Below are positions 56,476-64,000 of a DNA stretch of 64,000 bases, piece by piece. Source of the stretch: Woeseiaceae bacterium (lineage in GTDB: Bacteria; Pseudomonadota; Gammaproteobacteria; Steroidobacterales; Woeseiaceae); the NCBI GenBank assembly GCA_021773135.1, contig JAJFKP010000030.1, forward strand, positions 1 through 64,000. The letters are read 5' to 3'. Each line of letters starts with the position of its first letter. The stretch's first letter is position 1. The notes beneath the pieces are model-generated. The model saw only the letters and a list, made by a program, of their open reading frames with translations, searched no databases and was not told where the DNA came from. The position numbers were made by a program, and so were the translations under genes.

Positions 56476-59178
56476 CTACCGCAACGGACGTGCGTGCGCA
56501 CTGCCCCTGAAGATCGCATTCATGAAAATGACGTTGAGGCCATCCATATAGGCGCGGTAATTCGGATCCTGCGTAAAGCCTATGACGAAGCCGCGGCCAT
56601 TTCCTTCAGCAACCACGAACGGCTTGTAGGCCAGCTGGCGGCGGTTTTCGTCCCAGATATACCCGCTGACGAGCAAATCGTCAGGTCCCTGGAAACGCGC
56701 GACGTTAATGCCCTTATCGATTGTTATCGGCGTATAGATGTCGGTCCCCTGTACGAGTACATTCAAAGGTGACGCGACTCCGGCGCCAAGCCAGTGATCG
56801 GGATCGACGTCCGCGCGCGCAAGCACCCCTGCGACCGAGTCAGGTGGAGCTGATTCCGGTTCAATACTTGCTGTATAGGCGGACGAATCAGTCAGGTAGC
56901 TGCCGGCCACGGTGACCGGCGCATCTTCGTCCTCGCCCTCCTCCGAGCTCGCCGATTCCTCACTGTCAGTGACCGCATCCTCGCGGCGCATCGACAGTAA
57001 ATCGACTTGCGGATTAGCCAGAAAACGGTTTGCACTGCCAATACCAATTAACACGCCGCCCTTGCTTACCCAGTCCCGCAGATTGGCTATGCCGGTTTCA
57101 CCGAGCACCGCGGCATATCCGGCGTCCCGTTCTTCCGGCAAAATAATGACGTGATAGTCGGCAAGATTTGATTCGGCCAGCCGTGACGTCCGAATCGCGG
57201 TAACGGGAAAACCAAACTGTCGTTCAATCACGAAACGCGTATTGCCGGCGCCGTACGATGCTGTTGGCTGATCCCAGGCGATCGCGACCTTGGGATTGCT
57301 GAAGCGCACAACGTTGCCACTGCCGAAATTCGGGCCATCCGTCACCCAGCTGTCGTCGACGGCGACGACGTCGGCACCGGTGGACGCTGCCATTTCAGCC
57401 ATTGTCTCTGCAAGCCTGTCACTATTATCGGCAACGTCGATAATCAGTGTGCCCGACGGATAACGAATGCCCATGTGCGTGAACGCCAGATCGTTACTTT
57501 TCACCTTCACGCCGTCCTGCAGCGCCTGCGCCAGCAACCTCGCCGCAGCCGCTGTTCCCCAGGGCACCAGGTATGCGACCGAAGCAGGGCCGCCGGTCAC
57601 CGTGCCAGGCTGAATTATTTCAGGACCCGCCGCAATCATGGCAGGTGTGACGGCGCGATCACACGTGTCCGCCTGCACATTCATCATTACGGGCATTGAC
57701 CATGCCGTGACATCGTAAATCTGATCGCGCAGGTTTTGCGCTCGCCGTCGTTCCTGTTCGGCGAGGAATTCGTCATCGAGCGGCACGTCCCGATCCAGAA
57801 GTGTCCTGATCAGGCGTTTCGACGGTTGACTGGTATCAATGACATAACTGCCGACAGCGTAAGTGCTGCCGCAGGCCCGGAACGACTCGGTCGCGCGACC
57901 GATTTCCACGCCCTGCTGCACCAGTAATCCGGCCAACTTGTCGGCAGCCGGCTGATCACTCTGCGCCGGAATGATATAGGTGCGGAGCGGGTCATTCCGG
58001 CCTTCATCGATTGCGCTCACCTGGTAGTCATAAAACTCGGTGAGGAATTTCTCGCGATTCGCAGCGACGGTTTCGGCCGTTCCCAGTGATGTCACGAAAT
58101 GGTTGCGCACGGTGTGCGCGTAGTGCACTTCGTTACCGTCATATTGTCGAAATGCCAGTCCCCGGGTCGACGCTTGCTCGTAGGTCATCGCAATGCTGCC
58201 GAAATAGGATGGCCAGCTGGCGCCATAACCCGGATAGAAAGCGTCGTAGACTTCGCGCGTGAAATAGTCGCTGCCTATGCGGTCGAACCAGCGCGCGTTT
58301 GTCCTGCCGAACAGCTGCAAACTGGCACGTTGATCCGCGGCCAGGTGCGGATTATAGGGAATTGCCTCCGGTGCGAAGTAGTAGGTTCCATCGGAGCCCA
58401 TTTCATGCAGATCGACATAGGCAACCGGAAACCATTCCTGCAGCAGTGCGACGCGGCCGCGCGTTTCCGGCTGCGTCAGGATGAACCAGTCACGGTTCAG
58501 ATCGAACAGATAATGATTTGTTCGTCCACCTGGCCACGGCTCATCATGCTCCGCGGAGATTCGATCTGCTTCGGGCACAATACCTTCCGCCATCTCAAAA
58601 TGATGAATGAAACGGTCCCGCCCGTCCGGGTTCTGCATGGGGTCGATAACCACGACCGTGTCGCGCATTATCTCTGCTACACGCGGATCGCCACGGGAAG
58701 CAAGTAAATGATAAGCGGTCAGCATCGCTGCATCCGTCGATGAGATTTCGTTGCCGTGGACGCCGTAAGACAGCCAGGTTACGGCTGGCTGGGTCGCAAT
58801 GATTGAGTCAGCCTCGGCGCGGGTCGTCGACCGGGGATCAGCGAGGCGCTGCATGCCTTCTTTGACGGCGTCGATACGCGCCATATTGTCCGCCGCCGAC
58901 AGCACTACATAGATTAGTTCACGGCCTTCCCAGGATTCAGCGTAGCGGCTGACGGACACTCGATTCGGCGCCGCCGCTGCAAGCGCTTCGAAGTAACGAA
59001 CCGCATCCCGATGCCAGGTAATGCGCTCGCCGGAACGATAGCCGAGCACGTCCTCAACCGTTGGAATTGCCGGATCGTAGTTCGCATTCGGCCAGAATTC
59101 GAACTCCTCCTGTGCATTGAGCGTGGTGCTCAGTAAACAGATGCAGGTCAGGCCTAAGCGGCGCAGGATTGCGTTCAT
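56476..59178 (-). CDS. secreted M14-family zinc carboxypeptidase
   Basis: 900 residues with a signal peptide (LRRLGLTCICLLSTTLNAQEE). The M14 domain (about 40-360) has the zinc motif YGVHGNEISSTDAAML, DPMQNPDGRDRF, NHYLFDLNRDWF and the third ligand in YVDLHEMGSDGTYYF. The C-terminal half contains a glutamine-amidotransferase-like fold (VIILPEERDAGYAAVLGETGIANLRDWVSKGGVLIGIG), as in large bacterial M14 proteins. An acidic linker SEESASSEEGEDEDAP lies near residue 755. 26 bp before it on the same strand is the P1-type peptidase gene, so the two form an operon. Confidence 0.92.
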   Translation of the reverse strand: MNAILRRLGLTCICLLSTTLNAQEEFEFWPNANYDPAIPTVEDVLGYRSGERITWHRDAVRYFEALAAAAPNRVSVSRYAESWEGRELIYVVLSAADNMARIDAVKEGMQRLADPRSTTRAEADSIIATQPAVTWLSYGVHGNEISSTDAAMLTAYHLLASRGDPRVAEIMRDTVVVIDPMQNPDGRDRFIHHFEMAEGIVPEADRISAEHDEPWPGGRTNHYLFDLNRDWFILTQPETRGRVALLQEWFPVAYVDLHEMGSDGTYYFAPEAIPYNPHLAADQRASLQLFGRTNARWFDRIGSDYFTREVYDAFYPGYGASWPSYFGSIAMTYEQASTRGLAFRQYDGNEVHYAHTVRNHFVTSLGTAETVAANREKFLTEFYDYQVSAIDEGRNDPLRTYIIPAQSDQPAADKLAGLLVQQGVEIGRATESFRACGSTYAVGSYVIDTSQPSKRLIRTLLDRDVPLDDEFLAEQERRRAQNLRDQIYDVTAWSMPVMMNVQADTCDRAVTPAMIAAGPEIIQPGTVTGGPASVAYLVPWGTAAAARLLAQALQDGVKVKSNDLAFTHMGIRYPSGTLIIDVADNSDRLAETMAEMAASTGADVVAVDDSWVTDGPNFGSGNVVRFSNPKVAIAWDQPTASYGAGNTRFVIERQFGFPVTAIRTSRLAESNLADYHVIILPEERDAGYAAVLGETGIANLRDWVSKGGVLIGIGSANRFLANPQVDLLSMRREDAVTDSEESASSEEGEDEDAPVTVAGSYLTDSSAYTASIEPESAPPDSVAGVLARADVDPDHWLGAGVASPLNVLVQGTDIYTPITIDKGINVARFQGPDDLLVSGYIWDENRRQLAYKPFVVAEGNGRGFVIGFTQDPNYRAYMDGLNVIFMNAIFRGSAHARPLR

Positions 59179-59204
59179 CGTGTTTCTCCCGGATTGCTTA
59201 AGGT

Positions 59205-60386
59205 TCAGGGACTAATCGTGTCGTCCCAGTTCAGCACTTTGTATTTTTTGAGGATTCGTTCGAGATCTGCGACAGGAATGGCCTGTAGCGTTCCGCGTGA
59301 ACTGGTCACGGTGGTTGCTTTGAATATAGCGTTGTAAATCGCTTCCTCGGTTGCTTCGGCCGCAGCGGCGAACAGCGGAGACATGGCTGCATTCACCAGC
59401 GACGGTGTATTGACCGGCGCACTGCTTTCGCGCGGCCGGCGCACTGCGGGGTCGGTAGAAAATGCAATGACATAGTCCCCTGAACCATTACTTGCAAAAG
59501 ACCCGGTGCGCGCCAGACCCAGCATCGAGCGCATGGCAATCCTCGCGAGGCTGCGCGCATTAAGCGGCGCATCAGTCGCCAGTACCATCATGATCGAGCC
59601 GTCTTCCTGGTTGTCATTCTGATTGTCGTCCTGGCCGACCGCCTCGAGCTGCTGGCGATACGAGTAAGTGCCAAGCTCACGACCCACCGGGGCGCCGTTC
59701 ATCGTTAGCGTGCCGCCGTAGTTCGTCTGCACCAGCACACCTACCGTGTATCCGCCGAGGGATGCCGGCAATACCCGCGAACTCGTGCCAATGCCACCTT
59801 TCCAGCCGAACGCCTGGGTACCGGTGCCGGCGCCCACGCTGCCCTCTTCCACCGGTCCGGCAGATGCGCCTGCCAGCGCAGCAAAGACATGCTCGCGCTG
59901 CACGGGATCTGCCCACATGTTGTTGACGCGTGCGTCATTCGTCTCGCCGACAATCGGATTGACGGTGTGCTCGCCCATTCCCGGTTGTTCGTAGACCCAC
60001 TCCTTCAATGCGTTTGCCGCACTCCAGACACAAAGTGTGCAGGTAAGCAGGATAGGTGTTTCGATCTCGCCGAATTCTCGCGCCTGGGTCTCGCCGATCA
60101 GTTTGCCGTAACCATTCCCGACATGTATCCAGGCAGGTATCGGGTGCGTGTACATATTGCCCGGCCCGGGAATAATGGCGGTGACACCGGTACGAATATC
60201 ATCACCCTCGATAATTGTGGTGTGACCGACCTTGACGCCGTCAACATCGGTGATCGCGTTAAGACTGCCTGTGGGAAAAGTCCCTACAACGAGTCCTATG
60301 TCCCTGGCGCGAGGACGATCCTGGGAATACGTAGCCAGCGGCAGCAAGAAACCGAGCAGGCAGACAAGACTGGATAGGCGTGACAT
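59205..60386 (-). CDS. DmpA-type (P1 / S58) aminopeptidase
   Basis: 393 residues, signal peptide MSRLSSLVCLLGFLLPLATYSQ. N-terminal nucleophile peptidase: precursor self-cleaves at Gly263-Ser264 in EDGSIMMVLATDAPLNARS, freeing Ser264 as nucleophile. Other family blocks are NAITDVDGVKVGHTTI, GTGTQAFGWKGGIGTSSR, YTVGVLVQTNYG and TGSFASNGSGDYVIAFSTD. DmpA enzymes release N-terminal D- and L-amino acids or beta-amino acids. Upstream partner of the M14 gene. Cleavage site is deduced by likeness to DmpA/BapA. Confidence 0.92.
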   Translation of the reverse strand: MSRLSSLVCLLGFLLPLATYSQDRPRARDIGLVVGTFPTGSLNAITDVDGVKVGHTTIIEGDDIRTGVTAIIPGPGNMYTHPIPAWIHVGNGYGKLIGETQAREFGEIETPILLTCTLCVWSAANALKEWVYEQPGMGEHTVNPIVGETNDARVNNMWADPVQREHVFAALAGASAGPVEEGSVGAGTGTQAFGWKGGIGTSSRVLPASLGGYTVGVLVQTNYGGTLTMNGAPVGRELGTYSYRQQLEAVGQDDNQNDNQEDGSIMMVLATDAPLNARSLARIAMRSMLGLARTGSFASNGSGDYVIAFSTDPAVRRPRESSAPVNTPSLVNAAMSPLFAAAAEATEEAIYNAIFKATTVTSSRGTLQAIPVADLERILKKYKVLNWDDTISP

Positions 60387-60461
60387 AGGCTCCCCCTTTT
60401 GTCACCGCACACTATTGCTTAACGCGTGCGATGGCAAGGGAGCCGTGAATCGGAATATTGC

Positions 60462-62696
60462 CTAGTTGAAGACGTCGAATATCTGGCTGTACTTGATAAT
60501 AAACTCACGGCCGCGTGGTGGTGCCCCAAGGCCCCGTTCATCGGCTTCGTTATACACCAGGAACAGACCGGAATTTGCGGATCGCAACCACGAAAATCGC
60601 AGATTCGTCGAAATCTGGTCACTGACTTCGTTGTATTGGGTCAGAAGCTGCAGCAGCACCTGCGGCGTAAACGAGTAGGAGAGCCGCAGTCGATACAGGT
60701 TGGCGGTAAAGTCACCGTTGGGCACGGGCAGATCGAAATCGTTGTAGTTCATCGATAATTCGGAACTGAATTTCTCGCCGATGCGAAAGTTAACGGCCGG
60801 CTGCAAGGTCACGCGATCACCGCCGAAGCGACCACCAATGTATGCCAGCATGCTGAAATTCAGCGGCTTGGACTGATCACCTATGTAGCGCAGCATGGCT
60901 TCCGTGTGGTCGTACGTGCCGGGCTGAATGGTCGTGCCGGGCACAATGTCAAACGGAGTTTTGACGCCCTCTTTGGTCACATTCATGCCGGTATGAACTT
61001 CCATGCCCGTCTGGAATTCCCAATGGCTGTCGATGTGCACGAAGCCGGTTTCCTGGAAACCATCGAAATCCCAAAAGCCGTTCGCTGAAATGTGCGGTCG
61101 AATCTCGAACAGGTTCCATAAATTGTTCGGCCGGATTCGCCGCAGGACACGACCGGTCCATTTGCGATAGGCCGTCCGCGACAGGAAGCCAACCTCCGGA
61201 TTGAAGTCCTCACCGACCTGCGCATGACCGAGTGACATTGACCAGTCGGCATCGTTGTAGTCAGCGTTAATTCCGAACGCATCATCACGCCCGTCTCTGC
61301 CCGGCGTGCTGGTCTTTGCGGCCCAGCCCGAAACCAGCCCGTTCTTGCCGAAACCCCAGCGGCCATCTATCGCGTATGTCTGGTTCTGATCATCGCCGCC
61401 ATTGCCGAGACGGCTGCCGTCACCATCGCGATCGACGACCAGGAAACCAATCGAGGATCGGTTCGCCAGCTCCTGGTTGACCCGCGCCACCGCATACTTG
61501 TTTTCAGAAGCAACGCCGGCGACGGCCTCTGACTGCATGAACAGCAGGCCGACATTCGTCGTGTCACCAATCTTTCCTGACAGGCGCGCACCGCCATCTA
61601 TCGGGGTCCGCACACCGCCGGCACCGATACCAATTCGACGACTGAAAAACAGTTCGGTCTCGCGCGGGTTGCCAACCGAGAACTGGCCCGCGTTCTCCAG
61701 GAAGAACGGCCTCTTTTCCGGGAAAAACAGGCTGAAACGATCCAGGTTAACCTGCTGATCATCGGCCTCTACCTGCGCAAAGTCTGTATTGATGGTGAGA
61801 TCCAGCGTCAGGCTGGGGGTCACCGAATACTTGGCGTCCACGCCAAATTCAAAATCGGTCTCGGTTCCTGTTAATGCGCCGCCGCGCTCGGCAAGGCCTA
61901 AAACGTAGGGGGTCACCTGCAGGTTGCGCTGAACCGGGATCTGAAGATTGCCGATGCTTCCCGCCTCGGATACCCGCAGAATATCCCGGTCCTGCGACAA
62001 TCGCGCCCAGTAAGCAACTTCGTTGTTCCGACGTATGCGCCGTTCGAAATTGAAGCCCCACTCCTGCTCGGCACCACTGCCAAAACGCAGGGACGTAAAC
62101 GGTATTTCCATTTCGGCGCTCCAGCCGAATTCACCGACCATGGAACGGACCCTCCACGGCGCGTCCCAGTTCAGATTCAGTCCACCGTCGCCGCCGGAAA
62201 AAAAGGTGCCTGTGCCTTCGCGGTTGACCTGGCCATCGTATTCAATGCCGGCAGGGTTGGTGCCGAACACGAAGCCATTCTGCCGGTCCATCAAGCCGTC
62301 GATCACGACCCGAAAACTATCAGTGTCATCCAGCGATGAATCCCTGCGACTGTCAGTAGAGACGATCGCCGACGGATTATCGTCATAGGCCACGAACCCG
62401 ATCAGCAGCGCGGTATCAGAGGTCGTCACATAGACTGCGGTTTTTTGCGAGACGGCCCTGCCGGCATTCGGCTGCGTCTGCCAGAAATCAGTAATCGGGG
62501 TCATGCCCTCCCATGCCGGGTCACCGAGGACGTTGCCATCAATAATTGGCGGTCGCACCATCTGATTCGCCTGCGCCACGGGTGCCACGCGGCCCGCTGC
62601 CGACTGCTGACCATATAACGGACCACTCGCAACGAACAGGGTTGCCAAACACATAGAGGTCATTCGTAAATAATTACGAGTCGGTACTGTTTTCAC
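60462..62696 (-). CDS. DUF5916 outer-membrane protein with N-terminal carbohydrate-binding-like domain
   Basis: 744 residues. GTG 62696 is preferred, with GGGGGA ending 4 bases upstream. The signal segment is MTSMCLATLFVASGPLYGQQ. The N-terminal part (about 35-230) resembles CBM9-like DUF5916 domains (PPIIDGNVLGDPAWEGM, VAYDDNPSAIVSTDSRRDSSLDDTDSFRVVID, NPAGIEYDG). The rest is a beta-barrel (LTINTDFAQVEADDQQVNLDRFSLFFPEKRPFFLENAGQF; last residues YSQIFDVFN). Such proteins sit with secreted peptidases in gammaproteobacteria and may take up or sense peptides or glycans. It is separated from the P1 gene by 75 bp on the same strand. Confidence 0.88.
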   Translation of the reverse strand: MKTVPTRNYLRMTSMCLATLFVASGPLYGQQSAAGRVAPVAQANQMVRPPIIDGNVLGDPAWEGMTPITDFWQTQPNAGRAVSQKTAVYVTTSDTALLIGFVAYDDNPSAIVSTDSRRDSSLDDTDSFRVVIDGLMDRQNGFVFGTNPAGIEYDGQVNREGTGTFFSGGDGGLNLNWDAPWRVRSMVGEFGWSAEMEIPFTSLRFGSGAEQEWGFNFERRIRRNNEVAYWARLSQDRDILRVSEAGSIGNLQIPVQRNLQVTPYVLGLAERGGALTGTETDFEFGVDAKYSVTPSLTLDLTINTDFAQVEADDQQVNLDRFSLFFPEKRPFFLENAGQFSVGNPRETELFFSRRIGIGAGGVRTPIDGGARLSGKIGDTTNVGLLFMQSEAVAGVASENKYAVARVNQELANRSSIGFLVVDRDGDGSRLGNGGDDQNQTYAIDGRWGFGKNGLVSGWAAKTSTPGRDGRDDAFGINADYNDADWSMSLGHAQVGEDFNPEVGFLSRTAYRKWTGRVLRRIRPNNLWNLFEIRPHISANGFWDFDGFQETGFVHIDSHWEFQTGMEVHTGMNVTKEGVKTPFDIVPGTTIQPGTYDHTEAMLRYIGDQSKPLNFSMLAYIGGRFGGDRVTLQPAVNFRIGEKFSSELSMNYNDFDLPVPNGDFTANLYRLRLSYSFTPQVLLQLLTQYNEVSDQISTNLRFSWLRSANSGLFLVYNEADERGLGAPPRGREFIIKYSQIFDVFN

Positions 62697-62709
62697 TTGT
62701 TCCCCCAAC

Positions 62710-62727
62710 TGGTTGCTTTTGCAACCA
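62710..62727. other. hairpin just before the DUF5916 ribosome site
   Basis: TGGTTGC / GCAACCA (7 bp stem, four-base loop) lies 13 bases upstream of the GTG start of the DUF5916 gene and directly before its GGGGGA. No T-run follows on the minus strand, so it is more likely a leader hairpin affecting translation than a terminator. Confidence 0.35.
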
Positions 62728-62823
62728 AAATTCGCCGATCGGCGCGCTGTCGCGGCAGTTTACCGGCGGTCAGACAGGAATCAATACACGAAGTTCCTAA
62801 ATCGGTCGTACGCCGACATTTCT

Positions 62824-63828
62824 TTACATTTCTGTATCCAGCAAATCGCTGTAGCCGAACAATCCGGCCGATCCGCCGGTATGCACGAAGACTACATTTT
62901 TCGCATCTGTGAAATGTCCCTTGTCAATCAGGTCGATCATGCCGGCAAGTCCCTTGCCGCTATAGACCGGATCGAACAACAGGCCTTCGAGCCTGGCCAG
63001 CAGCAAGACCGCTTCATTCATGCCTTCGGTCGGCATGCCATAGCCGGGTCCGACATAGTCACAATTGGCAACAACGTCGCCCCGCTGGATGATGCCGGGT
63101 GCGCCTACAAACTCTGCGGTTTCGACAGCAAGCTTGTAGACTTTTTCTTCCTGGTCTTTCCTGGCCGCGTTAACGCCGATGCCGAGGAGCGGTATGTTTG
63201 CGTGACTTGCCTTGAGGCCAACGAGCAGGCCAGCCTGCGTGCCGGCGCTGCCGGTCGCGTGCACAACGTGGTCAATGGCAATCATCTCGCGGTTCGCCTG
63301 CGACAGGAATTCGAGGGCGCAATCCACGTACCCCAGTGCGCCTATGGTATTCGAACCACCGCCCGGAATGATGTAGGGCGTCTTGCCCTGCGAACGAAGT
63401 TCTTTTGCCAGTGTTTCCATTTCGGCATTCATATCCGAGCCTTTGTCGACATCACGAATGTTTGCGCCGAAAATGCGATCGAGTAAAACATTGCCCGAAT
63501 TCAGGTACGCGTCAGCGGCATCGACCACACGTTTTTCAAAAATGAGTTCGCAGTCCATGCCCAGTTTGCAGGCGGCGGCGGCGGTCTGGCGCGCATGATT
63601 CGACTGTACTGCGCCTTGCGTGATCACTACGTCTGCTTTGTTGCGCAATGCATCCGCCATCAGGAATTCCAGCTTGCGGGTCTTGTTACCTCCGGTACCA
63701 AGTCCGGTGCAGTCGTCGCGTTTGACATAAATTTGCGGCCCGCCGAGATGTTTACTCAGACGCGGCAAGTGTTCCAGCGGAGTAGGCAGGTGTGCAAGGG
63801 ATACTCGGGGAAAGCGGGATAGCAGCAC
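62824..63828 (-). CDS. PLP-dependent D-cysteine desulfhydrase-like enzyme
   Basis: 334 residues from GTG 63828, preceded by AAGGA. This start leaves 13 bases after the racemase stop; ATG 63870 would lie inside the racemase gene. Fold-II PLP enzyme of the D-cysteine desulfhydrase / ACC deaminase group: [27 protein letters not shown] with PLP Lys49, [66 protein letters not shown]-cysteine, 3-chloro-D-alanine or ACC are possible substrates. Next to a racemase, D-amino acid breakdown is likely. Confidence 0.9.
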   Translation of the reverse strand: MLLSRFPRVSLAHLPTPLEHLPRLSKHLGGPQIYVKRDDCTGLGTGGNKTRKLEFLMADALRNKADVVITQGAVQSNHARQTAAAACKLGMDCELIFEKRVVDAADAYLNSGNVLLDRIFGANIRDVDKGSDMNAEMETLAKELRSQGKTPYIIPGGGSNTIGALGYVDCALEFLSQANREMIAIDHVVHATGSAGTQAGLLVGLKASHANIPLLGIGVNAARKDQEEKVYKLAVETAEFVGAPGIIQRGDVVANCDYVGPGYGMPTEGMNEAVLLLARLEGLLFDPVYSGKGLAGMIDLIDKGHFTDAKNVVFVHTGGSAGLFGYSDLLDTEM

Positions 63829-63841
63829 GATTCGTCGTTCC

Positions 63842-64000
63842 TTATGCGTTGGTTGAGGTGAATGATGCAAGACCGGTGGCTAATTCCACGGTACGCCTTG
63901 CCAGTATGTTAGTCGACTCGATCACGGGTACCGGGGAATCCGCGGCGCCGAACACCAGCGGGATTTCGGTGCAACCTGCGATCAGCACTGCCGCACCGTC
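63842..64000 (-). CDS. aspartate/glutamate racemase family protein, C-terminus only
   Basis: The last 52 codons before TAA at 63842-63844 read [21 protein letters not shown] then [27 protein letters not shown] with the second catalytic Cys and ESTNILA are hallmarks of aspartate and glutamate racemases. The N-terminal part is outside the window. The next gene, a PLP D-cysteine desulfhydrase-like enzyme, begins 13 bases on, so the two form an operon. Confidence 0.88.
   Translation of the reverse strand, partial: DGAAVLIAGCTEIPLVFGAADSPVPVIESTNILARRTVELATGLASFTSTNA

Noticed and set aside
62713-63486. 257-codon plus-strand frame opposite the PLP enzyme
   Set aside because: The minus strand has the full set of D-cysteine desulfhydrase motifs, so this frame is a shadow.

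Overview
The window reads as chromosome of a free-living, probably marine, gammaproteobacterium. Support for this: paired fabA-fabB, a UspE-type tandem stress protein, a YegP homologue, SirB and FghA homologues, a fused indolepyruvate:ferredoxin oxidoreductase with an Lrp-type regulator, TonB-dependent receptors, and peptidases typical of particle or protein degraders. A nirS-bearing sediment lineage such as Woeseiaceae would fit, but that is inference. I see no rRNA, tRNA, CRISPR array, prophage or insertion sequence. Coding density is high and most genes sit in short operons.

Layout. (1) 1-3799, minus: cyanophycin module of isoaspartyl dipeptidase, cyanophycinase and cyanophycin synthetase (the last runs off the left edge). 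(2) 3873-5513: queF (queuosine) and convergent ribA (riboflavin). (3) 5612-9322: TetR regulator with a tandem operator, then HlyD-type lipoprotein, ABC ATPase and ABC-2 permease, all overlapping by a few bases. (4) 9303-12914: CPA2 antiporter, FixJ-type response regulator, tandem Usp and a small membrane protein. (5) 13054-21194: TonB receptor, a nitrite reductase in which an extra cytochrome c domain is fused in front of cytochrome cd1, and an alginate-export-type porin form one minus-strand operon; sirB is divergent and a PAS-PAS hybrid kinase follows. (6) 21342-24014: S-formylglutathione hydrolase, fabB and fabA. (7) 24144-25640: secreted MAM-like protein. (8) 25766-37151: phenylacetate block, paaABCDE with paaI and paaX on the minus strand, paaZ on the plus strand, an Lrp regulator and the large oxidoreductase.

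(9) 37196-43567: two metallo-beta-lactamase-fold proteins, an 11-residue-repeat protein, an organophosphate-type transporter with a HAD phosphatase, YegP, dodecin and an acyltransferase. (10) 43568-49408: TonB receptor with cytochrome c lipoprotein, then a ThDP enzyme coupled to an aldehyde dehydrogenase. (11) 49391-54741: cyclophilin with an NSS transporter, a secreted amidohydrolase and a second secreted protein sharing its C-terminal domain with the one in (7). (12) 54940-64000: DUF2254 protein, M14 peptidase, DmpA-type peptidase, DUF5916 outer-membrane protein, PLP D-cysteine desulfhydrase-like enzyme and the end of an aspartate/glutamate racemase.

How parts fit. Cyanophycin genes let the cell store and recover Arg and Asp. 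The oxidoreductase can turn aryl-pyruvates directly into aryl-acetyl-CoA, which PaaABCDE and PaaZ then open; no paaK ligase is present here, consistent with that route. The nitrite reductase locus lies between a FixJ-type regulator and a PAS hybrid kinase, and a shared near-palindromic site lies upstream of usp and in the receptor/sirB gap, suggesting one regulon. The right end looks like a kit for secreted or periplasmic peptide and D-amino acid breakdown.
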